Origin: Amborella trichopoda
Taxonomy: Eukaryota > Streptophyta > Magnoliopsida > Amborellales > Amborellaceae
Length of the DNA: 64,000 bases
NCBI RefSeq assembly: GCF_000471905.2
Contig: NW_006499603.1
Span: forward strand, 801,987 to 865,986
Reading direction: 5' to 3'
The position numbers and the translations under genes were made by a program. Below the pieces are notes generated by a model. The model had not been told where the DNA came from. It saw nothing but the letters and a program-made list of their open reading frames with translations, and made no database searches. This document shows positions 1 through 12,900 of this stretch, piece by piece (position 1 is the stretch's first letter; each line of letters begins with the position of its first letter).

Positions 1-429
1 ATTTAATCGGTTAGTTTCTATTGGTTTTATATAGAACACCTACTTGCATCAATCTTATGCTTTACAGTTTCTAGATCGTTTGTGTAGAAACGCGGTCCAA
101 CCCGCGTGAAACAATTTTCCTTAAAATAAATATCCACAAACAAATAATATGATACGAGGATACACGTAACGACTATGCTCTACCATACATCTCCATCAAA
201 TCCGCCATCTGATGGAAGTCGGAAGGCGAGAAAAAATCTCTGTACGGACCAATCCAGGACATTCGTTCATCTCAACCGTTAGTTTATGACCAGACGGTGG
301 ATGCCTGGCCCTGTATGTACTTCTCGGATACGCTTCCCTGAAAGTCTGAAACTAAGCTTTTGCAGATCCATGGTTGCCTAACTGTTTCTTCTGCTATTAA
401 ACTCGAATTCCAGATCCACCATCAGGGTT

Positions 430-880
430 TCACCTGAAAGCCCTAATTTACCTGCTAAACCTTGAATCCAACTTCCGTGAGAGTTTCGCCTGTGAGACCT
501 AACTTTTTCATGTGAGACCTCGATGCTCATGCTGCATTAGGGTTTCGCATTTAAACCCTAGTTTAGCTGGCAAGTTTGGAGTTCATCGTCCGTTGGGGTT
601 TTTAACTCGGACAATCGCGGGGTATGGCCTGATCTTCGGTAGTACTTGGGAACCCTGTTTTTGTACCCCATTAGGGCTTGTGTTTTGGGACCCTACTTTC
701 CTGGCATGAACTGAACCCTAGTTACGGGCTCCATTAGGGTCTGGCTCTTGGAGCTCTAATTATGTAGGATATTAGGGTTTGGTCTTTGGAATCCTATCGA
801 CCTGTATGATATGAATCCTAACTATGTACTGCAGTAAGATTTGACTCATGGAATCCTAGTTAATCGGTATACTCTATATT
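430..880. repeat. decayed tandem repeat upstream of ADA2, telo-box-like
   Basis: The stretch before the ADA2 start holds repeated lines of the form TTAGGGTTTg, then a pyrimidine/G stretch, then ATCCTAgtt or AACCCTAgtt. Copies begin near 434, 480, 528, 671, 735, 770 and 834, so the spacing is about 34 or 66 bp and the copies are strongly diverged. TTAGGGTTT is the complement of the plant telo-box (AAACCCTAA), which is known in promoters and 5' leaders of plant growth and translation genes. Whether this is promoter or untranslated leader cannot be told. A short open frame at 512-709 lies inside the repeat and is judged a by-product of it. Confidence 0.55.
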
Positions 881-974
881 CTAAACACCGCCCAATTAGG
901 CTATTTGCCTGTAAATTGAATGGAGACTAGTTTAAACAGTTTAATTTGATGAGGGTTTAGTGTTTCTTGAGAAA

Positions 975-3900
975 ATGGGGCGTTCGAGGGCAGCTGTTAA
1001 TGCTGGAGAAGACGATCCCAATCAAAGGTAAGTATTAATCAAAAACATTTTCTCCATAATTGCATTTACTTTACTGGCAGACCTGATTCTTGTTTTCCCC
1101 TTCTCAGAATGAATTTTGATACATCTTGTCCCCTTGTAGATTCTAGATTGATATTAATTTTTTAGTTTTTAATTGCTAATCTTCCGTATTTATAACTTTT
1201 TTGTACTTACATTATGAATTATTGTTGGGAAGTAAAATTGCTCTATATGGTGGCATAACCATGTATTTAGTTGGTGTGGCATGACAGTTGCTTGTTTCTT
1301 TTCCTTGTTTTGTTTTCTCATTCAGTAAAGTTACCTTCTTTCTTTCAAACTTAAAATCACTTGCCAAATTGGTTTTGTTTGTAGGTGAACCAAAATCAGG
1401 GGTTTTATTTTTGTTTTAAAGGTAATGATGAAAGCATAACATGAAATTGAGATATGGTCGTTTTTTTTTTTGAGAATGGTTGACTTTGTTGCATAAAAAT
1501 CAATATATTACATTGGATGAAAATGGAGAGATTAAAATGCATCCGACAAGCTGGGTGCTTAGATTACAAGGGGGTGAGAGCATATAAAGCAGAGTGCTTA
1601 TAACCGAGAAATTGAACATAGAAAAACCTTCATCTATGTCCTTTAGCTGATATATCAAAAAATGAACTCCTCGAGACTGGGTTGGTCCAATCCGCAAGTT
1701 GAGTGTCTGAGCTTTGAGAGGTCGCGGGGGACCCTGTTGTGGGAAAGGCAATGGCGATCTTCCTTGGGTTGAGGCAAAGGGGATGAGGCAAAGGGGATGA
1801 GCCAAAGAGGATCTGGTCCGGCTCAGTCGAGTAACAAAATTTTCCTTGCAATCCCCATTAGAGGGGCGGAGAAGGGGTAGAAGGGGTAGAAGGGGGAAAG
1901 GGAGAGAGGGAGGAGGGGTGGAGAGGAAGAAAAGGGGATAGGGAGTGCTAGAGCTTTTTAGAGAGAGAAAGGGGACGGAGAAAGCGAGAGAGAGGATGGA
2001 GATAGGGGTGTGGAGAAGTCAGACCTGGGTAAGGGAGCAGATAGAGCTTATTAGACAGAGAGAAGGGAGAGAAAGAGAGAAAACGAAAGAGTGGAGGGAC
2101 GAATTTGGACTAGTAGTTAGGCTTAAGAGGGGGGCGGTGGGAAGAGGGCAATGATCCCTATATTTTTTTGTTTTTTTTCTCTCCCTTTTTTTGTTTCCCA
2201 TCTTTTATCTCCACCCTTTGTTTTTTTTTTTCTCATTCTTCTTTTCCCCCCTTTTTTTCCCAAATCTTGTCTCTTTTTCTGAGCAATTGAGAAGGGGAAT
2301 GGGGGGTACAGAGAGAGATAAAGGTGTAAGGCAATTATATGGGGAGTGAGAGATAGGAGGTGAGGAGAAGGGGAAGAGGGGGATGACAATAAGAGGAAAG
2401 AGAGAAGGGGAGAGAAGGGGGGAGATCCATAATAAATATTGATATAGAGAGGGCAATAAATATTTTTTCTTTGAATTTTTCTCTCTTTATTTTTTCCAAT
2501 TTTTATTTTTTTCTTATATTTTTTGTCATTTATTTTCTTCTCCCCTTCTCCTTGTATAGTTCTTTTTTTTTGTGGGGGGAAGTGTAGCTGCGAAAGATAG
2601 AGAGAAAGGGAGGGGAGCATGAGGAAGAGAAGACAAATAGGGAGCGAGATGGAGAAATAGAGAGAAGAAGAAGATAACATGGAATAGAAGGATATGATTG
2701 TTGGGCGTACTTATACCTTGTAGCAAGCAATCTCGATTTACAAAGGCAGAAGGGTGGTCCCATTACAGAATGAATAAGAGATCCCCAAATGCTGGGGCTT
2801 GTGGCAGGAACTCCAGAGTGGGGAAGGTGCCTCTAGCTCCACCCTTAGCCAGAGCGTCAGCCACTGAGTTTGCGCTTATATGTACATGAGAGAAGGTCAT
2901 AGTTGGGAGGTTGGTGCAAATAAGGGTCATGAGGTAAAAAATGGCCCTTGGTCTCCACGGGTGATACACCAACTTGGTAGTCCATGAAACAACATTACTT
3001 AAATTGCACTCAACTTCCAATGTCGAAAATTAACAAGGGGCTCGATGGATCTTTTTGAGGCCTTTCAATAAGGCGGAAGCTTCTGCAAAGTTAGAGTCTG
3101 AAGCTCCCATTGGGCCCAAAAAGAGGAGAAATATACTGTTTGAATTTGCTAGGGGACCTCCATATCCTGAGGAACTCGAATTTCCAAAATAGCTTTGTCT
3201 GTGTTGAGTTTAATCACTCCCAAAGGAGGGGGATGCCACTGAGGCCTAAAGGAGGGGGAATGTGACGTTAGGGAGAGCAAGACAGACCAATTGTCCCGAA
3301 GGTGAGAGATGGGGGTGTGGGAGAAGGTTCGAATACTTCTAGCCCAAAAAGAGACCATAAAAAGAACTGAGTCCAGGAATGAGGTAGTGGTTTAGCAAGG
3401 CCTCGAAAAGTTCTAGCATTTCTTTCGAGCCAAATCGCCCACAAAATGGCTACAATGCCTATGACCAAAGTTTCTTACCGTTTTTGGGGAAGGGAGGGCC
3501 TAAGTAGGCTAAGAAGAGATCCAAAACTTATTGAGGGGTAACCCATTGGAATCCAAATAGTTTTAGAAAGGAAGACCACACTGAAGAGGAAAAGGGGCAA
3601 TGAATGAATAGGTGAGGGACGGTCTCCTCATCCTGGAGACCGAGAATACAATGGTTAGGCAAGGAAATGCCTCTCCTCTGCATTTGATCCAGGGTTACAG
3701 ATTTTCCTTGGATCATAATTCACATGAATCCTTTGATCTTATGGGGAATGGAGAAGGACCACACTTTATTGAGAATAGGGGTAGGATTCAAAGAAGGGAG
3801 GAGGGAATAGTAAAAGGAGGCTATAGTGAAGCAGCCTGAAGGATTTGGAGCCCAGATGAGGGAGTCTTGTCTAGTAAGAAGGGGGAAAACACGAGTCAGA

Positions 3901-6900
3901 AGGTAGAAGAGAGAGTTAAGGGTAGGGAGTTTCGAATCATTAAGGTTCATTCTAAATATTGGAGTCCAGAACCTAGCAGAGCCAGTACTGTGCACATAAT
4001 GTGCAATTAGGGTATCTAGATCAATGGCTAAACGGAAGAGGGATGGGAAAAGAAGGTCTAGAGAGGAGGAGCCTACCCAAAGGTATTTTCAAAATCTAAT
4101 TCTTTGACCATCTTTGAACTTAAATCTAGAAGATGCACTTGATACCTAGTCCGCCAAATTTCTTAGAGGTGCAACACTTTTTCCAAGAAACAAGGTGAAG
4201 CTTATGGTCCTTAGTGGCCCCACTCCACAGGATATTCCTCGTGAGTTTTTCAAGTCGAAGTGCCATAGAGGAGGGAATTTGAAAAAGGAATATGAAATAA
4301 ATTGGGATGCTGACTAGGGTAGAATTTGAGAGTAATTCGAGTCCCCAACAAGAGGAATCTGCCTTTCCAATTGGCCAATTTCCAAGTAAATTTTTCGAAG
4401 ATATTGTCACATAATAGCTTTCTAGGTCTGCCAATGCAAAGGGGAAGGCCCAAGTATTTGGAGGGTAGAGGATCCATGCCGCAACCATGATGTTGGGAAA
4501 GGGGCGAGGTTTCAACCATGTTAGTTTTGGTCATATTTCCTTTCATCCCAGAGGTGACTTAAAAGAATCTAAGGAACAACTAAAGGTTATCGAGTTGGTG
4601 TGGCCCAGCGTCACAAAAAATCAAGGTGTCATTTGCGTAAAGCAAGTGAGAGACAACTGGACCAGAGGAGGAGGTTTGGAGACCTCGTAGAATTTTGGAG
4701 GCAGGAAAGGGGATAACGGGTCCCCCTGCCTAAGACCTCTGGAGGTAGGAAAGAAGCCAGTAGGGGAACCATTGATCAAGATGGAGAGATAGCGATTAGA
4801 GATGCATGGTTTGATCTAGGATCTCCACCTCACACCGAAACCCAGGAGCGTAGCTCACCTAACACATCCCAATCTACTCTATCATAGGCCTTTTCCTAGT
4901 CTAGTTTAATGACTAGGCCTTGGGTCCTTATAGAAAACCTTGTATGAATAGCTTCATGGGCAGAGAAGGCCCCATCTAAGATTTTCCTATTGGCGACAAA
5001 GGCTGATTGAGTGGGGGATGTAATGGAGTGGAGGATAGATTGAAGGCGGGAGGCTAGAACTTTTGAGAGGATTTTGTAAGAAGAGTTTAGGAGACTCATA
5101 GGGCGGAAATCTCTCATTTTTTCAGCCCCTTCTATCTCAGGAATTAAGGTAAAGAAAGTACAATTAATGGCAGAATTGAGGTGGCTCCTCAAAAAGAATT
5201 CGTTAAAAAAGGCTATAAGATCTGGTGCCATGGTGTCCTAGAATTGGAAGATGGCAATGGTGAAGCCATCAGGACCAGGGGCTTTATCTCTGCCTAGGTC
5301 GAGGATAGCTTTATGGATTTCTTCCTTTGTAAAAGGTCTTTCCAACCAGACCACATCCGAAGGGGAGTGAGAAGAAAAGGAGAGAGTTGTGTAGGGAGGG
5401 TCACTAGAGGAGGCGGATAAAAGATTTTTGAAATATTTAATTATTAGTTTGTTTACTTGCTCAGGGAGGGAATATGTAGATTAACCTACGAAGATTTGGG
5501 TGATAGCATTGGTTCTTCTTGTGGCACTAACGGTTTTGTGGAAGAAGGCAGTGTTTCTGTCCCCTACCTTCAGCCACTTCATTTTGGACCTTTTGGTACC
5601 AAAATGTTTCTTCCTTTTTTAGGAGGAGGAGGAGGAGGAGAGGATTGGGCCAAAGATGTGTCTGTATTTTCTTGATTTTAAAGTGTCCAGATTTCCTCAA
5701 GGGAGGCTAATAAATGGATTAGGTTATTACAAGCAAGGATTTGATCTCTGAAATTGCTGGGAAGATACAACTCCATTGTTTCATTGAGGCCTTTAGGTGC
5801 TGGAGTTGTTTGGACAAGCGGAACCTAGCCCAACCTTCTACCAAGTAGGAGACAGGTTCATCAAACTAGAACAATTCGAATTTGAAAGGTTTTCTAGCCA
5901 GCGGGGTGGGGCAGGTATCAAGAAGGATAGGTTTGTGATTTGAATTAGTTTGGGTAAAGCACTAGAGCAGGTACCCAAACAGGTGGTCTCTCAGGAATTA
6001 GAGACTAAGAATCTGTCGATTTTGGTCATGATCGGTGAAGCGGCATGATGAGACCTGGTATAGGAGGATCCTAAAAGGGGAATCTCTACGAGGGGTACCG
6101 AGTCGATAAAGTCCGTGAAGGCTCTCATCGAGGTGATTAAGCGACCCCTCGAGCTCTTCTCATGAACCCATCTAGAGATGTTGAAGTTTCCCCTTAGAAG
6201 CCAAGGGATAGCAGAAGAGGGATTTTCAGAAAGGAGCTTTGGCTAGAGCGATTGGTAGGTGGAGGGACAATGAGGACCATAAATGAGGGAAACTTTGAAA
6301 GAGAAACTATCCGAGATTTTACGGAAGAGAATATTGATAGAGAAGTCTCTAACAGAGGAGGAGACAACCTAATAAATGGTTGGGTTCCAGAGAACCCAGA
6401 TACCTCCACAGGCTCTAAGGGAGTCTTTTGCCATCTAGCTGCAGAGTCTCCTCCCCCTAATATCCCTAATAAGGCTAAGGTTAGGGGTGGGAAGCTTAGT
6501 TTCGAACAGGGCAATGATATGTCTGGATAATGCAAGGAGATAAGGGAGCGAACTGCACATCACTTGGTATGGGACCCGAGGCCCCGGATATCCAGCATAG
6601 GATCTTTATAAGGGGGAGTTTGGGTGGGGGGAGAGTTTTCTTCTGGACCTACATTTTTTGGGACTCTTGGTTAAATATGCTAGAAGAGGAACTTGAACAT
6701 AAGAAGAGGCAGGAGAATCATAATTAACATTAGATTGAAGATTGGCTAATTCTTTAAAGGGAAAATATCTCTATAGACCCCATTTTGGACTTTCATTTCT
6801 CCATTGACCAAAGGATGCAAAACCTATCTTACTACATGGAAATTCACACTATTATATCTCATAACCCCCTAAACATATTTTATTCATTTTTTATTAACTT

Positions 6901-9900
6901 TTTTGACCCAAACAAATTTTAAAAAGACATTGTTTCTAAACCACTCTGTCTTGATGATTCCCTTTCTCTCTCCCCCGATCAACCTCCCAAACCCCTCTCT
7001 CTCTATCTCATGAAAGAGCTCAATGGCTTCTTGGCCATGGCCATGCATGGCCCAAGCCGAGATCATGGCATTCCATGAACCAACATCTTTTGTGGGGATC
7101 TTTCTAAACAATTTCAGAACCATTTCCAATGCCCCACATTTTGAATACATGTCAACCACTGAAGTAGAGAGCTCCACATTCCCTGAAACCCTTGATTTTA
7201 TCATGTAAGCATGGACCCACCGGCCTAGACAGAGAGAACGCAAAGAAGACGACATCGAAAGCACGGCTACAAGTATTGCTTGGTTGGGTTTGATATTTTC
7301 GAGCTGCATTTCATGAAAGAGAGAGAAAGCTTCTTTATGTCTACCCATCTGAACATAACCAGAAATCATGGCACTCCAAGAAATAACTTCTCTCTCCACC
7401 ATTTCACTGAACAGTTGGCCCGCTTTGTCTAAGCTTCCAAATCGAATGTACCCATTAATCATGGCAGTGCAACAGACCACATTAAATTGAGAACTTTCAT
7501 CGAAAACTGGCGTGAATAATCCAAGCACCCAGCATTGGCATATATATCAATAAGGGTACTTTGAATGAACCCATCCATTCCTCTCTCTAGCTTTAAAACT
7601 TGACAATGAATCTGTTTGCCTTCTAGGGGAGACGACCGAAGATTGCAGGCCTTTAAAAGAGAAGGAAATGTGAATTTATTGGGTTTTGCACCTTCTCTGA
7701 GCATTTGAATGTAGAGAGAGAGAGAGCTTCTACAAGTGAAGGACCATCGGAATATGAATTGATCATGGAATTCCAAAGAAATGTGCTCTTGTTCTCGACA
7801 TGGTCGAAAACCAGTCTAGCCTGGTTCAAATGTCAGTGGCCAAAATTCATATAGAAACCGAGGATCTTGCCTATGTGAAATGGGTCTTTGGAGAGGATCA
7901 GTGATTGGGGATATATACGAAGTCTGTTTGATGAAATATCTAATAGATCAAAAGAGGAACAGATGGTTTATTTATCACCAAGGAGAGATGAATACTATAT
8001 GGTAATGGTAGCAGCAAGAAATTCTTTGGCCTTGAATTAGGATATTCAAGACGATCAGGTCGTTCCAGCCCGATACCGTCACGAATTTGTGACTATTGCA
8101 TGGGAACATCTTGATCTTCGAAGCCCTCCAATATTTTTCTATTGGAGCTCCCCTCATTCCTTTTATCAAACATAATGATGCGAATCGAGCTTTAATGAGT
8201 TCTAATATGCAGCGTACAGTGAGTAAGAGTCGTGTATTTGGGAGACTTGATTGAAATATGAGCATTTTTTGAGTAGAGAGAAACTTTATGTGGCCTTAGA
8301 AGAGGATTTTGGGAGGGAATGTAGAGATAATGAAGTAGAGAATAGGAGAGAGAGTGGCTGGCAGAAAAAGGACTACCAACTCAAAGGAAAACCCCTCTCT
8401 CTCGATACATGGAGAGAGATTGAAACAAGTCCGTTGGAAAATGTTCCACCTGTCGGAATACTGAGACTGTTTCTCAAGAGGTTCAGGGCCTTGAGGTTTT
8501 CATAGATGATTGCCCGGACCTCGTTGGAAAATCCAAGAGCTGTGAAAGTGGACCGTCTAGAGAGAGAAACATGTGAGGAGGGCGAGAGTTAGAAAAAGGT
8601 GTCTTTTCTAATTTGTTTGGGTTAAAAGTTGGAATAAAAATAGAAAAAGTTATTTAGGGGGTTAGAAGATAGGTTTTAAAATTTTGGGTTCAAGAAGAAA
8701 TGAAAGTTAAAAATGGGGTTTGTGGAGATATTTTCCCGTCTTTAAAACCTTCAAATTTTTTGGGAGAAGCGATTACTTGCGTGGCTCCTGTGTCTTGCCT
8801 AAGGGAATCAATGATATCCGCAATGTTGTCGTTGAAAAGAAGGTCCATGGTCTGAATCATGTTTGCCGTGTTTGGCTCTCCTCTGTCGATTCTCTGAAGC
8901 TCTTGGATATTCAACTCTAGAGGCGATTGAATATGTGAATCGAAGCCATCATTGGAAGCTTGATGAGTTGATGGGAAGGAGGGGTGGATGGGGGGGAATG
9001 GTGAATGGGATCCACTAGAATCGAGGAAGACGGAAATATGGTCGCACTGGAGGAGCGGTTAGGAGGAATCATTTGCAAAGGGGTGGGAGATTGAGGTGGG
9101 AAGTTTTGCGGTTGGGAATGAGGGGCAGGGGATGGGAGAAGAAATAATTTAGAGGGGGAATAAAAGGGGGAATTCTTCCTTGGGAGGACTGGTAGGCGTT
9201 AAGAGCCAGCCTCATTTCCAGCGGGAGGGGGACCGAGGTGTCCAAATCTGATTGGGCAAGACCCGCACCAGTAGGGTTGGGGAGAGGAACAACAAATGAA
9301 TTAGAAGGGATGGGGGTGGAAGGTGAGGATTCAGAGAAGACAAAGAGGGGGAGAGGAGAAGACTAATTGGCGGAAGAAGGGGTAGGAAAGCCAACAAAAT
9401 GAACATAGGAAGGGCGGAGAGGTGATTGGACTAGGGGGTAAGAGGGATGGGGTGAGGGGGCGTAGAAGAGCCCTGAGGTTTCGGCCACCTACTTGGGCAG
9501 ACCTGACGCTGTTTTTGTCTTCTAGGCATGAGAGGGGATGGTAAGGTGGTGAAGGGAGGAACTGATAAGGGTAGAATGGGGGAAGTCTGAGAATGAGTAG
9601 GGGGATAAAGGTTAGGGGAGAGGATGGGGGAGGAATAAGGGATTGAAAATGGGATAAAAAGTTCAAAATAATAGAGAAGGGGAGATGACTGAGGTACATC
9701 ATGATGATAGGGGGAAATGATATCAAGGGTTGAATGCAAGGCGGAGGATTGGGAAATAGTAGGGGCAGGGGAAGGAGAGTTAGGGAGAGGAAAACGCAGG
9801 ATAACTGGTCTCGAGGACAGGACAAGGGGTGAAGGGGGCGTTACAAGAAGTAACAACTTTCGAGGAGGAGGAAGGGGGAGATGTGGGGGTGGGAGAGCAA

Positions 9901-12900
9901 TTAATGGAAGGGGACTTGGGAAGAAGCGAGGTGCTGCTGCTTGCAGATGGCTGCAGAGGGATTTGAGGGGCAACAGGTACAGGAGGTTGTGTCACAATAA
10001 AGGCAGTTGCTTGTCCCTCGACGCTTGATGGCATATGCAAGTTATTAGGAATGACATCGAGAGGTGACGGGGCGGTGAGATAAGGCCTAGAAGATGGATC
10101 ACCATCAAAAGGTCGAAGCACAAGAGATTGGGGGGGTAGGTTCAAGGGAGACGTGTCAAGAGATGTGAGTTCTTGGGGGGAGAGACCAAAACCTGGGGAA
10201 AGCAAGAAGGGGTGGCATTTAAAGCGTCAACATGAGGTTTCCCAAAAGGCGGCGCGGGGGCGGTTAAGGTGGCTGCAACTTGGGGAGATGAGCGGGGAGA
10301 TGCACCCTCAGAGATGGAGAGAGATGGCTGCATCATGTGTCACCATGTGTCCAACCATTGTGGTCTGTAGAGGCCCTTTCATGGTGGTCAGAGTTTGCAG
10401 ACCACTGGATAGAGATTTTGAGATGGTATGCAAAACCATTAAAATTGAGGTGACAAGAGGAGGGAATGGAGTTGGGGTTAGGGATTCAACAAGGATGATA
10501 AGGCTGCCTAAGGGGTGAAAACCTAAGGATTTCCAGTGAATTGAAATGATACCACCGTAGGAATCCCCAATGGCTTTAAAGATGAAATGGGTCCAAAGGT
10601 GGATTGGTATACCTTGGACAAGAAACCATACCTTGGTTTTTCACTCGACATCAATGGACTCATTCCATTTTCTGAGAGCCAGACGTCGCCCTCTGAAAAA
10701 GAGACGACTAAAGTGAACATCGGAAGGGATGAGGGTTCCTTCCAGCAAGGAGATAAGGTAGTTTCCATAGTGCAAAGGCCTGCATAAAATGTGGTCGTTT
10801 TTGAAGACATATTGGAACCATTTAGTGATTTCTCTGATATTGTTTATCTGAGGCAGGAAGGAAGTTATGAAGGATTTGTTTAAGGAGGAAATGTGCTCTA
10901 GAGTCTCACTGGTTCCTGGGAGCCAAATATGACGCACCCCATGGGATAAAGAAAAATGGGGTGAAGGGGGGAAATGGGGACCTTTACTGAAGAAGCAGGG
11001 ATATTGGTTGTTGAAGAGGACGCAAGATGGGTGTTAATGGCTAGAGAAGAGGATGTAGGTTGGGTGAGATTAGTTACCACAATGTCTACAAAAGATTTTT
11101 TAGAATTAGAAACATGTGGGGTAAACTTGGAGGAAATAGAGGTGGGTAGGGAACAAGCAGGATTAATGAACTGGCGGTAGAAAGGGGGGCAAGGTTGGGC
11201 ATTTATCTTTTTCTTCGGGATCTCGTAATGACAATGGAATCCGGGGATGGACTTTGTATTTCTGTTAGGGTTTTGAAGTGGAAAACAAAGCGCAAAAAGA
11301 TGTAGTAGAAAATTTTGTGTAAGAGAAGAAGGGAAAAGAAGCAGTGATGGAGAGAGAAGTGGTTGAAGTTTTAGATATGGTCTTTAATGCATATTTACTA
11401 CAAAAAGCTCCATTATGCAGATTAATTGTGAAAATTCAGCTAAGCTGTATTTTACAGTGAAGCAGTTATTGGATGGTTTGGTGGTCTGGCATTCTTGATG
11501 GTTATGTATTTCTTTTGTTTTTTTGGCCAGATGTGATTATGTATTGCTATAACCTGGTTTTGGCTATGAGAAAAGCAGTAGGCTGGTTCCTCTTGGTAGT
11601 GTTGCATGTCTTTTCAGAGGAGTAGTTTGTTTGTGAGCACAATACTTTTTAACGATTGAGATTGATGTCCATAGCATAAATGGATTGGAAATTTTTTTTT
11701 TTTGGGTAACAGTGGGGGAGAAGGCCCCCTACTCGTTTTCATTAATAAAATATGAGGAAATACAGCTCACTATTTTATAACCATACAATAGGGAAGTTGT
11801 ACAACATCATAAAGTAAAGAAAGAGAAAGAAAATCAAGAGGCCTAGAGTGCCAAATGATTGCATCTGAAAAAATTGTAGCTTTTTTGGCTAGTAGTATAT
11901 CAGCCACCATATTGGTCTCACGAAAAATATGACAAATTGACCATGAACAGTTTGCGAGTCTATAGTGGCAATTAGCAGCTATTGTATGAACCACCCATGG
12001 AGATTGCAACGGCCTCGTATGACCTGTACAGGTAATGAGGAATCACTTTCGATCTGTAGAGGAAAACCATCCATTTAGGTAGCCAAATCAACTCTCGCTT
12101 CCAAGGCACGCAATTCTGCATAATTATTTGATGCCACACCAAGAGGAGTGGTGAAAGCAACAAAGAGAGACCCATCATCTTTTCTGATGATTCCCCCACA
12201 ACCCACTATTCTTGAATTCTGTAATGAAGATCTGTCAATGTTCAACTTGAAATGCTTAGGTTCTGGAAACGTCCATGCCTTTGGAATGAAGGACTTGATC
12301 CTCTGTTGTCGACATACTACTTTTAAATTTTCTGTTATTGCCTTCTCTGAGATGTGGTATTACCACTCTTTGGTATTTGCAAGCTCACTAACATGGCAAG
12401 TAATCCTTCTTACCATTTGTTCATCCCTACATTCCTTTCCTTGAAATATACGCCGATTTCGCTCTTCCTAGAGCATCCAAACTGCCTTGAAGAATAAATG
12501 GATTGGAATTCATTGTCAACAAAACAAGAAATTCATTTTCTATAGTTTTTTTTCATTAAATAAAAAACTATAATTTCTCATTGAGATCCCAACAAAGTCT
12601 TCTTGGTTCCTTGGTTTCAGTTATTAAACTCTGATGTCTGAACCATCTTTGAAGTCTAATGTCAAAGTGGTTTCCTACCTATTGAGTGACTTCTAAAATA
12701 TTGACTGGTTTTATGGCAGTCGCACATCATGTGGATTTAGACGGTACTTTTATTTTTGACTCGTCAAAACAGAGAAAGCCCTTGATTTCTTTTTCTAGAG
12801 AAAATGAGATCTTTGGGTTTGTACAATTTGAATTCTATCCAAGCTGTCCCGTAGTCTTTCGGTTTAGTGGGACATCCCTGTTTTGGTGAAAGAGGTCAAG

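Larger units (their letters stand above)
6759..8737. mobile_element. Pack-MULE carrying PPR gene fragments, inserted in the LINE
   Basis: The ends are long inverted repeats: the first bases GGGAAAATATCTC at 6759 match the reverse complement of the last bases at 8737. Similarity runs about 150-190 bases inward with small gaps, including AACCCCCTAAA and ACCCAAACAAATT on both sides. The flanks TTCTTTAAA (6750-6758) and GTCTTTAAA (8738-8746) agree at 8 of 9 positions, the 9-bp target duplication expected of Mutator-like elements. There is no transposase; the 1.6-kb interior is captured host sequence, mostly a pentatricopeptide-repeat gene. It sits between LINE ORF1 and the endonuclease region, so it is younger than the LINE. 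Confidence 0.85.
1460..11372 (-). mobile_element. near-full-length L1-type LINE with RNase H domain, in ADA2 intron 1
   Basis: A non-LTR retrotransposon lies antisense to ADA2. On the minus strand it reads 5' leader (about 11372-11290), ORF1 (about 11290-8747), endonuclease (from about 6640), reverse transcriptase, zf-RVT knuckle, RNase H (ending near 2763), a long pyrimidine-rich tail and poly-A, seen as poly-T at 1461 on the + strand. AGATATGGTC occurs at 1450-1459 and again at 11373-11382, a 10-bp target duplication that fixes both ends. The span is 9.9 kb, about 7.9 kb without the Mutator-like element that has entered it at 6759-8737. All reading frames carry several stops and frameshifts, so the copy is old and inactive. 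The duplication is short for a LINE; the match could in principle be chance, but it falls exactly at the poly-A and at the expected 5' end. Confidence 0.85.

Noticed and set aside
512-709. 65-codon + strand frame before ADA2
   Set aside because: It lies wholly in the TTAGGGTTT-type repeat, has no known domain and is not joined to ADA2 exon 1.
2123-2680. 185-codon minus-strand frame
   Set aside because: Low-complexity Ser/Leu/Pro and Lys text produced by purine/pyrimidine blocks.
9331-9973. Overlapping minus-strand frames of 164 and 180 codons rich in proline
   Set aside because: Part of the proline-rich linker of the dead LINE ORF1, read in more than one frame; not host genes.
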